A stretch of 64,000 nucleotides of DNA from Cyclina sinensis. Its lineage: Eukaryota > Mollusca > Bivalvia > Venerida > Veneridae. Position 1 is the stretch's first letter; the number at the start of each line of letters is the position of its first letter. Below, piece by piece: positions 23,461 to 34,227 of this stretch. Location: NCBI GenBank assembly GCA_012932295.1, contig JAAONU010000018.1, positions 5,264,206-5,328,205 on the forward strand, given 5' to 3'. The position numbers were made by a program, and so were the translations under genes. The notes under the pieces were generated by a model, which saw only the letters and a list, made by a program, of their open reading frames with translations, was not told where the DNA came from and did not search any database.

Positions 23461-24060
23461 AGCTCAAGACAAAAGAGAGAATTTTATGGGAAACAAAAAC
23501 TAATGACAGTCTTTGGAAACAAACGTGCAGTTATTTTACGTTATAATCTTAATACACATTACTTTTTAAATGAAGCATTTTCACTTGTTGTTTAATATAA
23601 TAGTATTAAGATTGAAAAAAAAAAAATCAGAAATGGCTTTTGTTGAAAATGACTTATTAACTACAAACTGAATATATGTACGCTAATGCATATAAATTCA
23701 CTAATCTAATGTACGTAAGTTTTTTTATCTAGACAGTAGGGAACAGTCTACCTTCTTCCACTTTCTTTTCTCGGTAAACCATATTCCAGGATGACGTATA
23801 AGGCTGGTACCTGCTGTCAAACTGTCACTGGAACTCAGGCGACACAACCGGAAGCGGATGTCAATTTCAATGGACAGACATCTGTGTCTCGCTTGGCATG
23901 ACTTAATACAAAGCTCGAGAGAATTCATTTCAGTCACAATTTCAACACTGCCTTGTAGTTTGTAACCAGCGTTTAAGAAAAGCGAGTGAGTATATCTCAA
24001 AACGAACATTAGCAGCAGTATCAGAGTAGCCCTTTTGTTAATACCGACAGCTAAATGCAT
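19170..24060 (-). CDS. Secreted PAN/apple - Cys-rich - sushi - C-type lectin protein, six exons
   Basis: The exons 23752-24060, 21998-22082, 21333-21497, 20363-20442, 19718-19808 and 19170-19396 join in phase to 318 codons plus stop. A hydrophobic signal peptide (about residues 1-26, core ATLILLLMFVLRY) leads to a PAN/apple-like module (residues 27-103, with ELCIKSCQARHRCLSIEI and FRLCRL). A 28-residue Cys-rich link (RCLDLCSVTDEC), one sushi/CCP module (about 132-187: CESPQLLNNHSI, ILHVC, SICKANGQWSLQQLSC) and a C-terminal CTLD (about 188-318: CPAGWEKFQQSCYLF, WIGMTDSDVEGLWKW, CAVFGDTIAYTWADVNC) follow. In the CTLD, NEA stands where EPN or QPD is usual, and WAD replaces WND. It is probably an extracellular adhesion or recognition protein. 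Confidence 0.82.
19718..19808 (-). CDS. PAN-sushi-lectin exon 5
   Basis: A 91-base exon: EFCNSHHGRLGHVESSEENM then FLKTYLSGVP. The GTAATA donor at 19717 gives exactly the length and phase of the paralogous exon 11796-11886. Confidence 0.82.
19963..20026. repeat. ATG/GAT-rich simple repeat
   Basis: Imperfect GATGATG run in a lectin intron. The open frames across it on both strands are low-complexity artefacts. Confidence 0.6.
20363..20442 (-). CDS. PAN-sushi-lectin exon 4, start of CTLD
   Basis: Encodes CPAGWEKFQQSCYLFQDI and FLDFQNAE. It corresponds to exon 2 of the first lectin gene. Donor GTATGT, phase 0. Confidence 0.85.
20588..20702. repeat. Dispersed repeat fragment
   Basis: Contains TGTGCAGGCTGATCTTGGTC and TGCACTGGTCGCAAAGGCA, which I recall as a common bivalve dispersed repeat; the copy is truncated. 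Confidence 0.55.
20980..21098 (-). other. Cys-rich open stretch, possible unused or alternative exon
   Basis: The minus strand reads MDCCFQDVFRKCFGYNG and then VECRERLNGKTCLVEI, preceded by TTAAGTTCAG. It lies between the sushi and lectin exons but would break the phase that otherwise fits, so it is left out of the model. No family recognised. Confidence 0.25.
21333..21497 (-). CDS. PAN-sushi-lectin exon 3, sushi/CCP module
   Basis: One exon, one module: CESPQLLNNHSIILGS, GARILHVC, SICKANGQWSLQQLSC. The four Cys and the Trp before the last Cys match the sushi pattern. Acceptor TTTTCAG, donor GTAAAA, phase 1 on both sides as usual for this module. Confidence 0.85.
21580..21770 (+). mobile_element. 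tRNA-like SINE
   Basis: GGCCTTGTGGTAAATGTGTC and GCGGGAGATCGTAGG form a tRNA-like head. A body follows with TTCTGACGAGGCCGGTTGGT and a T-rich tail (TTTTACTTTACTTTTACTTC). Confidence 0.5.
21998..22082 (-). CDS. PAN-sushi-lectin exon 2, Cys-rich link
   Basis: After TTTACAG it encodes TTIDQRCLDLCSVTDECI and DGSVFCERA. Five Cys in 28 residues; no family recognised. Donor GTAAAA, phase 1. Confidence 0.72.
22341..22583. mobile_element. Small TIR element, ends with 18-bp perfect match
   Basis: CGAAATAACGATAACACG near 22353-22370 is matched in reverse complement at 22553-22570, inside ends of about 30 bp. The interior is full of TATCG and ATCGTNNTATCG permutations. Confidence 0.7.
22826..22915. repeat. 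CAA/CAG-rich simple repeat
   Basis: Runs of ACAACAACAACG and CAGCAGTAACAACAAC. The open frame here is low complexity and not counted as a gene. Confidence 0.6.
23752..24060 (-). CDS. PAN-sushi-lectin exon 1, signal peptide and PAN/apple
   Basis: ATG at 24060. The signal core is ATLILLLMFVLRY; Cys residues in ELCIKSCQARHRC and FRLCRL fit a PAN/apple fold. Donor GTAGAC in phase 0. Read-through without splicing would stop shortly after at 23725. Confidence 0.78.
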
Positions 24061-25215
24061 CTTCTACACAATGGTTTCCCTTTTACACATTTATATTTTG
24101 CTTGACTTTAACAAAATTAATTGTTTATACTCAACCTGTGGTATCCAAGATATTTAAAATATCATCACAAAGAGTCGTCACATCAGTCTTTTAAAAGTTT
24201 TGATTTGAAATTACTTGAACTGTTGCTACCAAGTTCTATGTGATTTCTGTTCTGTATAAATCAATTCTGACTCCGTTTACTCAAAATATCAACATTGGTA
24301 AAAGCTCTCGTAGCTCAGGTCTTTGATATAACTTCCAGGACAGGAAAAAGCATTTAACTTTATATATTCATTGGCTTAGAATTGATATTTTCAATGTATT
24401 GAAAGCGAAATGGTAGTGAATAATGAATACTGAAATAACATACTGCAATCAGTATCAGGAAAAATGCTTACGAAATTTGTATGAAACAGTCTGATGGATT
24501 TGGACGTCAGTTTCACTAAATTTTGACATAAAACAATAACTTTTGAGTAACGGTTGAAAATGTTGTTTGTCAAGTTTTCAGGGAATGTGTTAGAAAAACC
24601 TCTAAGGCAATACAGTGATTATCTGTAATAAGAAGGGAAGCGTCGAAATTTCTGCGTACAATATTCATATAAAGTCAAATTTGTTTTACTATGTAAAAAG
24701 GAAGAAATACAAAAAAAAATGCAAAAAATGCACATAAAAGTATTTTGTAATCGCAAGATATCTTACTACACAGCTGTTGTTACAAAAACTATAAACGTGC
24801 TAAAATTTCGAGTGAACAACTTCCGACTTTTGTCACCAAAGCTGCAATCAAGATGAACAAGTTAACTTGCTTGTTTATAAGACTGTCAAGGTACACTGGT
24901 CTATCATATTTACTTCGGAGACCGTAAGATTGCAATATCGCTACTTTTTACACTTTGAAAAGCTATCACTCTGCACTCTTTGATCGAAGTAGTACGTAAT
25001 TCTTTCGGTACACAACAGATGATTTAAATATCCGTTTTTTACTAATCATCTTTGACTTTTTGACCTTTAAACACTACTTTAAAAGGACATTACTTTGCTC
25101 TTTCTAAGCGCAGCAAAATCAAATCCACACCTGCGCAACGAAACACACTTACTAATATTCCTATAAAATTTCATTAATCTGACACCTATTCTTTCAGAGA
25201 CGCAACCCAGCAATT
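24061..25215. other. Upstream of PAN-sushi-lectin gene, nothing further seen
   Basis: AT-rich sequence that may hold the promoter. No exon, tRNA or repeat structure could be supported here. Confidence 0.4.
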
Positions 25216-25225
25216 TGTAAAGTTG

Positions 25226-25790
25226 GTGGCCTGGCGACCTGATAGCTTGGCAGCCTTACCATAGCGGCTTTGTGGTCTAGCGGTTTAACTGTAGCGTCCT
25301 TATGGGCATTTTTTTATTTTCTTTGTGTAGACGTCAAGATTTTAAAAAAAGTCAAGAAGGGTTTTGAGTGACTTTTCCGAAGAAGTTACGAAAAGAAGAA
25401 TTTTCAATTTGTATGCTACTAGTGGCATCAGATATACATTATGTATCACAGTGAATACATTTTATGCGCTAGCAGCATACAAGTGACAATTTCTTCTTTT
25501 CAGGAATATTTTACTTCCACAGTGAAGTCGGTCAAAACCCTTTTGTTTTTGTTAAATCTTGAAGTCCAGAAACAGTGTTTTATTGTGGTACACTAGTAAC
25601 CTTGTTTAATTTCAATTAATTTTTACTTTATTAATTTTCGAACCCCTTGATTTTTGTTATTTGTTTGAAAAGTTCCAAAGGTTTGTCTCATTCTAATACG
25701 GAATATATATTTTCAAGTCACTAGGCCACTTAGCCGTTACAGTTAGGCCGCCAGGTCGCTACGGTATGGCCGCTAGGCCATTGTGTTTTA
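25226..25790. mobile_element. Foldback element with CATAC-centred palindrome
   Basis: An inner imperfect palindrome has arms about 25330-25439 and 25467-25565: GTATGCTACTAGTGGCAT faces ATGCGCTAGCAGCATAC, and AGAAGGGTTTTGA faces TCAAAACCCTT. The outer ends are rich in GGCCNNTAGCGGCC-like words in inverted order. No coding potential. Confidence 0.65.
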
Positions 25791-25806
25791 GGGAAACTAC
25801 CTTTAA

Positions 25807-28159
25807 AGGTCATGTGACACGACTATAGCAACTTTGTCTATTCAAAATAATCATAATGTACTGATTTAAATGGTTTAACAGCGAAATTATGAAAATATTG
25901 CTTTTAATAAGAAAAAACGTGTTTTTGGTGATCGGCTGTTTCCGTTTCAATATCGGTAATTTCCGCCGCAATTTTTGGCTGTGAAGTAGATTTATCCCTA
26001 CTGTACCAGGCAGTGTGCAGAATTACACTGCTCATAAAACTAAACCGAAAGTGCAAGAAACACGATAAAGGCACACTTATAAAAAATATCATGCTATAAA
26101 TTGTAAATTAATTAATTAAATAATGTGATTACTTCTCGACTTTTAAAAGTAAATTCAAACTTTGTGCCGGGAGAACGGGTTGTAATTTTACCTTAATAAA
26201 TATTAATATATATTCCAATTTCTTCCATGTTGTGGTTCTATATAAAACTATCTCCTTCACGTTTTAACATGCTGCGTAACCATTTCTCATTTGATGTTTA
26301 CGTCATAAACAAATTCTTTTTCATTTAAGTGTAGTAAAATTGAAGTGAATTTAGGTGATCTAATGTGTTAACATTTGTTTCACTGGAAGGTATGAAACCA
26401 CCAATTCAGCTCAAAAAATGGTACCCGCATAATGGCGGCTAGAAATAGTTCTCAGTTTTCTTGGCTATTTTTAACATTTTTGCCCTAATCTGTGTATTTT
26501 TTTTGTTGGAATCATTTTGTTTGACTATTTCTGATAGTGTGGTAGCAATTTTATGCTCATATGCATTCAGAATAGAATTCACAATGTGAAATTGTTTCAC
26601 ATACCCCAATCTGAAAATTAGCTCAGATTTTTTGTTAATTTTATGGGTAAGTTCACATGAGCAGAAATATCTTTCTTGTTTGAAACACAACCCCCACTTT
26701 TCTCGCTATTTTTCATGAGTACAGATATAGATCTACAAGAATATGTAAGTTAAAGCTATTTAAAAAAAGGATTTGCTATGTTTTACAGCCCTGTGAACTT
26801 TATGAATTTTATATAGAATAAAAAAGGAATTTATTTGGTGGTTTCACACCTAGAATGGAAATTCACACTATGTACAGTGTATTTTCACGTAGGGATATTG
26901 TTTAAAAAATAATAATATGGCATGTCCATCAAGTAGAAATATGTGTCTGCTTATAAATTAATATCCAATGAAATGTCAAAGACCCATAAATCACGCCTTA
27001 TACTGTGGGATTTATGCAAATTAACCTGCCCAAATGGGGCCCTTGTATATTCTGTCAAAACAAAGCAGTTAACTTTTTTTATGAACCAATCAATGATAAA
27101 GTTGAGACAAATAGCAAAACTTTATGGCAAGTGATCTTACAAATTGATTGTATTACTTTTGATCAGTCACACTTGTTTAAACATTATGTAATTCAGCTTG
27201 TTCCAATTAACATGTCTGAATGATTTTTAATTAAGAAGCTTCCATGCAGATACATTTTTTGATTAGATAATTAAATGAAATGGATCTATTTATGATGATA
27301 ATAAAAATCATTCGACTTCTAAATGTGAACAAATTATTAAAAAAAAAACAAAAACAAAAAACAATGTGTTTGTGTTATGATTTTGACATAGTTTTTAGGG
27401 CTTCTTCATATTATTTGTTCTTTGATCATTATTGTTTTGTTTAAAAAATGTAGAATGAATAAGCCAAAAAAAAAAATATGCATTTATAATGAAAAAAAAA
27501 TCATAGATCTAGTCAAAGATTATTTACACGTACCCCAGGCAAAATATACCACAGACAAATAAGCAACACATCACGGTAAGGAGAATGTTTTTATTGAAAA
27601 AAATCTCTCGATTGGAGTTAGTTAATCAAGTCTTCCAACAAACTTCATCGGATAAATTATAAAAATGTTCAAAATCTATTTGAATCAGTTACTTAGAAAA
27701 TATCTCTTAGTCTAGAAATTTTCACTGATGTATCTTTTAATTCTATAACCCTGATTAAACCAACCTCAATATGATATTGCTCATTGGCTTCGTAATTCCA
27801 TCAAAATTCAAATTATTTATTTAAAAATCTTCAATGTATATTCGTGATGTTAGCTTAACTTGTTCAATTTTGTTTTTTTATTATATTCAGTCTACATTTT
27901 CACTTTCCATCATATTTTTAAAATTTTTGTTAACAATCCAGGTAGCTGTGTAAAGTGGCAAGGGATAAATGTGCGTCACTTCCGGTTTCGCTCGTGACAG
28001 GTGCGCGCGACCAAGTGCGTAAAATATGGATTTTAATTTGCTATAAAAACATCTTTAAGATGAAAATTACCTGCGGAATTTTGTAAAACAGTGATAGTTA
28101 GATATATATTTTTTGCTCATATGAAAAACTTCAGGTCAAAAATTCGTGTCACATGACCT
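25807..28159. mobile_element. 2.35-kb TTAA-flanked element with 16-bp perfect TIRs
   Basis: AGGTCATGTGACACGA follows TTAA at 25803-25806, and its exact reverse complement precedes TTAA at 28160-28163. A TTAA target duplication is the hallmark of piggyBac-type insertion (family knowledge). No transposase frame is visible; the longest frames are under 90 codons. The interior is very AT-rich apart from a GC-rich patch near 27975-28020. Read as non-autonomous or decayed. Confidence 0.7.
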
Positions 28160-28169
28160 TTAAGAACAT

Positions 28170-28860
28170 GACAGATGGAATGGCGTACCATGAAAAATCC
28201 ACATTCCGTGTTTGAATTATAGCAAATATAGTGCATTTAATATTGTTCGATTCATGTTTTCAGGTCTTTGAAGTGCCGCCTAGTACTGCATATTTATTGG
28301 TAATTTACCTCTTTCACACTTATCTTCGTCAAGTTCACTAGAAGTTGATATTTTTTCAAAATATATCGATGCGAATTTAAATATCCTACACCCCCGGAAG
28401 AAAAAAAAAGAATAATAAAAAGATAAATTCTTGAGTTCTATTGGTTATGTCTGTATATGATTTAGAAACAATTTGTATTATGAATAAACTCATTTGCAGC
28501 TCCTCACGCTTTCCCACTCTCTTTCTGTACGTATATATTTTTGTATGTATATTTTACAGCAACAGACACTGACCTTAAATTGTATTGTAAATTTGCCTTT
28601 TATTATATTCTGTATATGGGTAGATCGCCAAATGTATTTGTGAATAAACTAAAACTACAAAAATCTATGGCAAATATCTTTATTTATGCATGTATTATAC
28701 AAAATTCACCTGGTTTTGTGTGTTACTATAAAGTTTTTTGTTGCACAAAGTACTTCGGGTTCTAGAAGGTCACCTACGCCACCGCACCGGTAATAGTTTA
28801 CCATTTGGACAGACACCACACAATGAAATTTCAAATATCATATAAGCATTTGTTTTGCTT
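28170..28860. other. No gene seen
   Basis: AT-rich spacer between two mobile elements. One 74-codon open frame (28541) lacks any recognisable feature. Confidence 0.4.
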
Positions 28861-28865
28861 TTTTA

Positions 28866-31136
28866 GCTCACCTGAGCACAAAGTGCTCAGGGTGAGCTTT
28901 TCTGATCAGTCTTTGTCCTTCGTCCGTCGTCCGTCAGTCCGTCCGTCCGTCCGTCGTCAACTTTTCATTCAAATGACATCTCCTCTGAAACCAAAGGGGC
29001 AAATTAAATGAAACTTGCCTGGAATGTTCCTTGCATGAAGCTCTACCAAGATTATTCAAATGGTTCTGGTCCATTGCATTTCTGGTTCACTAGAGCTAAA
29101 ATAAGATTTTAAAAGTTGGATCTTTAAAAATCTTCTTCTCCGAAACCACAAGGCGTGGAGCTTAGATATTTGGTATGAAGTATCATCTAGTAGACCTCTA
29201 CTAAGTTTCTTCAAATTATGACCGTGGGGTCAAAACTGACCCCATCCCAGGGGTCAGTTGATTTTACATAGATTTATATAGGGAAAACTTAAAAAAGTCA
29301 GAAACCACAAGGCCTAGAGTTTAGATATTTGGTGTGCAGCATTAACCTTTACCAAGTTTGTTCAAATCATGGCTCCTAGGTCAAAAATGGCCCCGCCCCA
29401 GGGGTCAAATATTTTATATAGAGTTATATAGGAAAAACTTTAAAAAATCTTCTTGTCAGAAACCGCAAGGCCTAGAGTTTAAATATTTGGTGTGCAGCAT
29501 TGTCCAGTGGACCACTTGGTCAAAATAGGCCCCACCCCGGGGGTTAATTGATTTTACTTAGGCTTATATAGGAAATCACAAAAAAATCTTCTTTTCAGAA
29601 ACCACAATGCCTAAAGCTTAGGTATTTGGTATGCAGCATTGTCTAGTAGATGTCTACCAAGTTTGTTCAAATTATGTCCCCTGGGTCAAAATTGGCCACG
29701 CCCCAGGGTTCTCTTGATTTACATATAGTTATATAGGAAAAACATGAAAAATATTTTTTCTCTGACACTAATAGGACTAGACCTTAGATATTTGGTGTGG
29801 AGTATTGTGTTGAGAACCTTTACCAGTATTGTTTATATGTTGGCCCCGGGGTCAAAATTGACCCCGCTCCGGGTGCCCTATATATGTTAAAAAAACCAAT
29901 CTTTAAAAATCTTCTTACTGGAAACTTCAATGCCTACAGATTAGATATTTGGTATGCAGCATTGTCTAGTGGAGGTATACCAAGTTTGTGCAAATTATGT
30001 CCCCGGGGTCAAAATTGGCTACGCCCCAGGGTCCTCTTGGTTTACATATAGTTATATAGGAAAAACATGAAAAATAATTTTTCTCCGACACTAATAGGAC
30101 TAGACCTTAGATATTTGGTGTGGAGTATTGTGTTGAGAATCTTTACCAGTACTGTTTATATGTTGGCCCCGGGGTCAAAATTGGCCCCGCCCCGGGGGCC
30201 CTTAATATGTAAAAAAGGCAATCTTTTAAAATCTTCTTACTGCAAACCGCAATGCCTTTAGCTTAGGTACTTGGTATGCAGCATTGTCTAGTGGATGTCT
30301 ACCAAGTTTGTTCAAATTATGTCCTCTGGGTTAAAATTGGCCACGCCCCAGGGTCCTCTTGGTTTACATATAGTTATATAGGAAAAATATGAAAACTCAT
30401 TTTTCTTCCAAACTTATAGGACTAGACCTTAGATATTTGGTGTGGAGTATTGTGTTGAGAACTTTTACCAGTATTGTTTATATGTTGGCCCCGGGGTCAA
30501 AATTGGCCCCACCCCTGGGGCCCTTAATATGTAAAAATGGCAATCTTTAAAAATCTTCTTACTGGAAACCTCAATGCCTACAGCTTAGATATTTGGTATG
30601 CAGCATTGCCTAGTGGACCTCTACCTAGTTTGATTGAAAAATTTCCCTGGGGTCACTACTGGCCCCGCCCGAGGGGTCACAAGTTTTAAACAGCAGTATA
30701 GAAGAAAATCTTTAAAAATTTTCTTGTCTGAAACCACAAGGTCTAGAATTTTAAAATTTGGCATGAAGCAAGCTTTATCAAGCTTTTTGAAATTATTAGA
30801 TAAGGTTAAAGGTCACGGAGGCTAAAAATAGATTTATCTACTGTACCTCATAGAGCCTTCATTTATAGACCAGTATCTGTGATATTCAGTATATAGGTTC
30901 CTTGCATAGACATCTATCCATGGGTAGGGTTTGAGGTCACTGGGTCAAGGTCACCATGGCTTATAATAGATATTTCTACTTTCTGTCATAGAGCCTTTAT
31001 TTATGACTGATATTTTACATATTTGGTTTGTAGGCACTTACATATTTTCAATTAAAAAAATGAAATACTGCTTAACAGCAAACCTACAGCCAAAGTACTC
31101 AGGTGAGCGATCCAGGGTCATCATGGCCCTCTTGTT
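28866..31136. mobile_element. 2.3-kb TIR repeat with internal tandem units
   Basis: GCTCACCTGAG at 28866-28876 is inverted at 31098-31108, followed by GCGATCCAGGGTCATCATGG and CCCTCTTGTTTA. Inside, many units of roughly 180-200 bp share TTAGATATTTGGTATGCAGC, CCAAGTTTGTTCAAATTATG and GGTCAAAATTGGCCCCGCCC. GTCCGTCCG runs lie near the left end. No protein-coding frame. Confidence 0.7.
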
Positions 31137-31154
31137 TATATACAGTGTTTATTT

Positions 31155-31215
31155 TTCAGACCCAATACATAACTCAGACCTTGCAAGTAAGGCGCTCTAC
31201 AAACTGAGCTAATCG
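31155..31215 (-). mobile_element. tRNA-like head fragment
   Basis: The minus strand reads CCCGATTAGCTCAGTTTGTA and GAGCGCCTTACTTGCAAGG. The D and anticodon arms resemble a tRNA, but the T-arm is missing, so it is a fragment rather than a gene. Confidence 0.45.
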
Positions 31216-31436
31216 GGCAGTCAAGCTAACATTAGTTGGAGTACAGCTAAATCATTATTATAGCCAACAAGTCATTGAAATTGACAATCCAGAGCACAGT
31301 GCCTGATAAATGGCGTTTTTAAAAAGACTGACTCATAGAATTTAGCTGAAGAATGTTTTCTTTAAAATTAAAGAAAATTAAAATGCTGTAGAAAAACATA
31401 ATTCTGTGCTTTTATACACCATGAAACCTTAAGAAA

Positions 31437-31520
31437 AAAGTTTGATTTCAACAGGATTTGAACCCATGCCCTTCCGGTCAGTAAAAGTAAGGTTGGTGAA
31501 CTACACCATTGAGTCAGGAG
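31437..31520 (-). mobile_element. tRNA-like SINE head
   Basis: The minus strand carries GACTCAATGGTGTAGTTCAC and GGGTTCAAATCCTGTTG as A and B box regions. Confidence 0.45.
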
Positions 31521-31529
31521 TCAAAATTA

Positions 31530-32670
31530 ACAATATAAACAAAGTTTCTTACCAGTGACTAAAGATGTAAACTTTTACCGATAAAATGTGTAAAACTTTA
31601 TATAATGACTTGTTTTTTAAACAAAAAATGAGATAGGAACTTAGATATGCTCTTCAGTTTCAAAAACATTTTCTTTTTTATGCATCGTCGACCCCTCTGT
31701 GAGTCAGTCGCTTTTAAGTGAAGGGACACAACGTGAGCTTATTTTCGACCAGTCGTAGTTTCGAATTTTATAGTCTGTACGTAGTTTGCCGAAAACCGTC
31801 GGACATTGCGCAAGTATGCCATCTCGTGAATTAATAATAATATTGCAAATTTTCCATTTCGTTGTTTGTTTTTCTGCCATATGCTGTTTAAATAACGTAG
31901 AAATAATATGTGTGTGTTAACAGTTGACTGATACGATAAAAAGATCTTAATGCCAAGAAACGCATTTAATCTATTTAAGACTTTGGGATCTGATAGTACA
32001 AGATAAACAACAACAGCAAAAACAAAAAAACAACAAGAAAAATATATTAAAAAACAATAAAAAAACATGTAGATCTAGTTAATGTGGAACAGTTTAGCAC
32101 CAGGAAGTAAACAAGAAAAAATAAAAAAACGATTTAATATGCAGCTTATGTGGATTATCATTATATCTTACTGGTTTTATACGAAACAAGCGTCGCTTCG
32201 TGGAACTGTTAACAATCATTATGTCATTTGCAAACAAAAGGGTCACTGTAGAGCTGGATCGCTCGCCGAAGTAAGTTTTCTTTAAACGACAAGTACCACA
32301 TTATTAAAATTCAACGAAAGATTATACTTGAAAAAAATACGCATTTTTATTACCAGCAACTTAACACAGTTTCAAAACTGTCATCAAAATCAAAGCGCTA
32401 AATGCAAAGAAAGACTGTCGGCTTGATAAGAGGCGGTTGTTTATATATACTTTATATTAGAGTGCCGACGCTCATACTTTGCTACGGTCTGCTTCAGAAG
32501 AGTGTTCAGATAAAGTCAGCTAAAACAGTTATATCATTCAATATTAAAACAAAACTGGTCGTGGTATGAAATTAATTTATTTATTCATTCCTTTTTCGTT
32601 CGTTCCTTTCTGCCTTTTTTAATTCGTTCATTTGCTCGCCATCCGATTCGTTGATATAATATATATGTTT
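31530..32670. other. No gene seen
   Basis: AT-rich spacer. Open frames at 31739-32068 (minus) and 32082-32285 (plus) are low in information and show no motif. Confidence 0.4.
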
Positions 32671-32681
32671 TTATATTAAAG

Positions 32682-33839
32682 TAGGGCCGGGAACGAATAA
32701 GGAATTTGATGTTCGAATATTCGTTTTCCATGTTCGAATATATTCGAATATTCGTTTTTACAAAATTTGTTCCAATATCTCTCTTTTACGTAGTATCCGA
32801 AATTGATTAGGTCGAATACTATACTACTTTAATATGCTGAAATAATCGACGAAGAAGACCATTATTACAATGTCAAATGTTTTGTTTTATTGATTGAAAA
32901 TCGATATATATATGTTTATATTCTTACTTTTGAAACAAATTCATAATTTGATTGTCAGTTTATCCGGCTGCTGATCATTTGTCTTATTAACGGGAGGTAA
33001 CTCACGTGACTTGGCTGACAGTAGTATGAATCATCGTAGGCTCTTACGAACAAGCCGAATATTTGTTTATGTTCCCTTCCTTTTGCAGTCTTTCAGCTTT
33101 TATCATTTGTTCCTTGGTCACACCAGTACTTGATAACAGTAATCATTAACGCGCATCGTTGTACAAAACTATCTTTTCGGGAAAGTAATAATCCTTTAGA
33201 CTTATCAATAGAACGTGAAAAGTAATTCCAAACACGTGACGGCATTGCGATATATTGACTTTTGATTTTTTCAACAGAGTGAGAAAGATACGTCCAAAAT
33301 CATCCCTTTAAAAAAATCTGAAAACAATGTTTGCAAAACGTTATTGGTTCCGAGTAGAGCTTTAAATTTCCATTGGGTGAAATAGAGTTAATTTTAGAGT
33401 GATGAATATCGATTGGTCGATTGTTTTAGCATGATTAATACGTGCCGATTTATTCTTCTTCACTAAAATTTAGACAATTATCGATTGATCGGAAAGATTA
33501 AAGCACAGAAAACAAGAAAGTAAGATAATTTAAGTCGGAGAAATTTACATTTTAAAATGTTAAACAGGTAAATTACAAACTGTGAAACGGATGCCCTATT
33601 GATCAACTATACCCCAAACTTTTCACAGTTAATTGGCGATAATCGTTGACACGCGTTATACAAACATATGAACACCTGGTAAAGTGAAGGTCAAGGGTTT
33701 AATTTACGATCTTTGAAATTTGAAAGTGAAAAAAAAGAAAAAAATCAAAACATTTCTTTTTTTCGAGTATTCGTATTCGTTTTTCAATGTTCGAATATTC
33801 GGTAGTGTTTCGAATATTCGAATATAATTCCCGGCCCTA
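32682..33839. mobile_element. hAT-type non-autonomous element, 1158 bp
   Basis: The ends TAGGGCCGGGAA and TTCCCGGCCCTA are inverted perfectly over 12 bases. The 8-bp direct duplication TATTAAAG flanks both sides (32674-32681 and 33840-33847). TIRs starting TAGGG and 8-bp duplications are typical of hAT insertion. Both subterminal parts are packed with the palindrome TTCGAATATTCGAA. No transposase frame. Confidence 0.88.
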
Positions 33840-33961
33840 TATTAAAGACAAAAATATGGAAAATTTTCAGAAAAGATACCCAGAAAAAACAGATGGGTTT
33901 TCAATCCGCACTTTTTGGACCGCATTACTATCACTGTGCCCGATAAATAGTTTATTGTTTC

Positions 33962-34012
33962 TTTGTGTGTGCGTGTGTGTCTGCGTGCGTGCGTGCGTGT
34001 GTGTGTGTGTGT
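33962..34012. repeat. GT/GC microsatellite
   Basis: Run of TGTGTG and GCGTGC units about 215 bases upstream of the single-exon gene at 34228. Confidence 0.9.
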
Positions 34013-34227
34013 TATCCCGTTTATTGTTCCCGTAACTGGTTGAGTTGAGGTACCACAGCGACGTTTTACACAGATGAGCTGAAACATATAGATAAGTTGC
34101 GCTTGCGCTACAACGATCGATCTCGTATAAAATCCAAATGGTTTAATGCCCCGCCAAAAATCAGTTGTTTTGCGATTAGCTTGCTGTAAGGTACCACTAC
34201 TTAAAGCGGATAATATCGTTCACAAAT

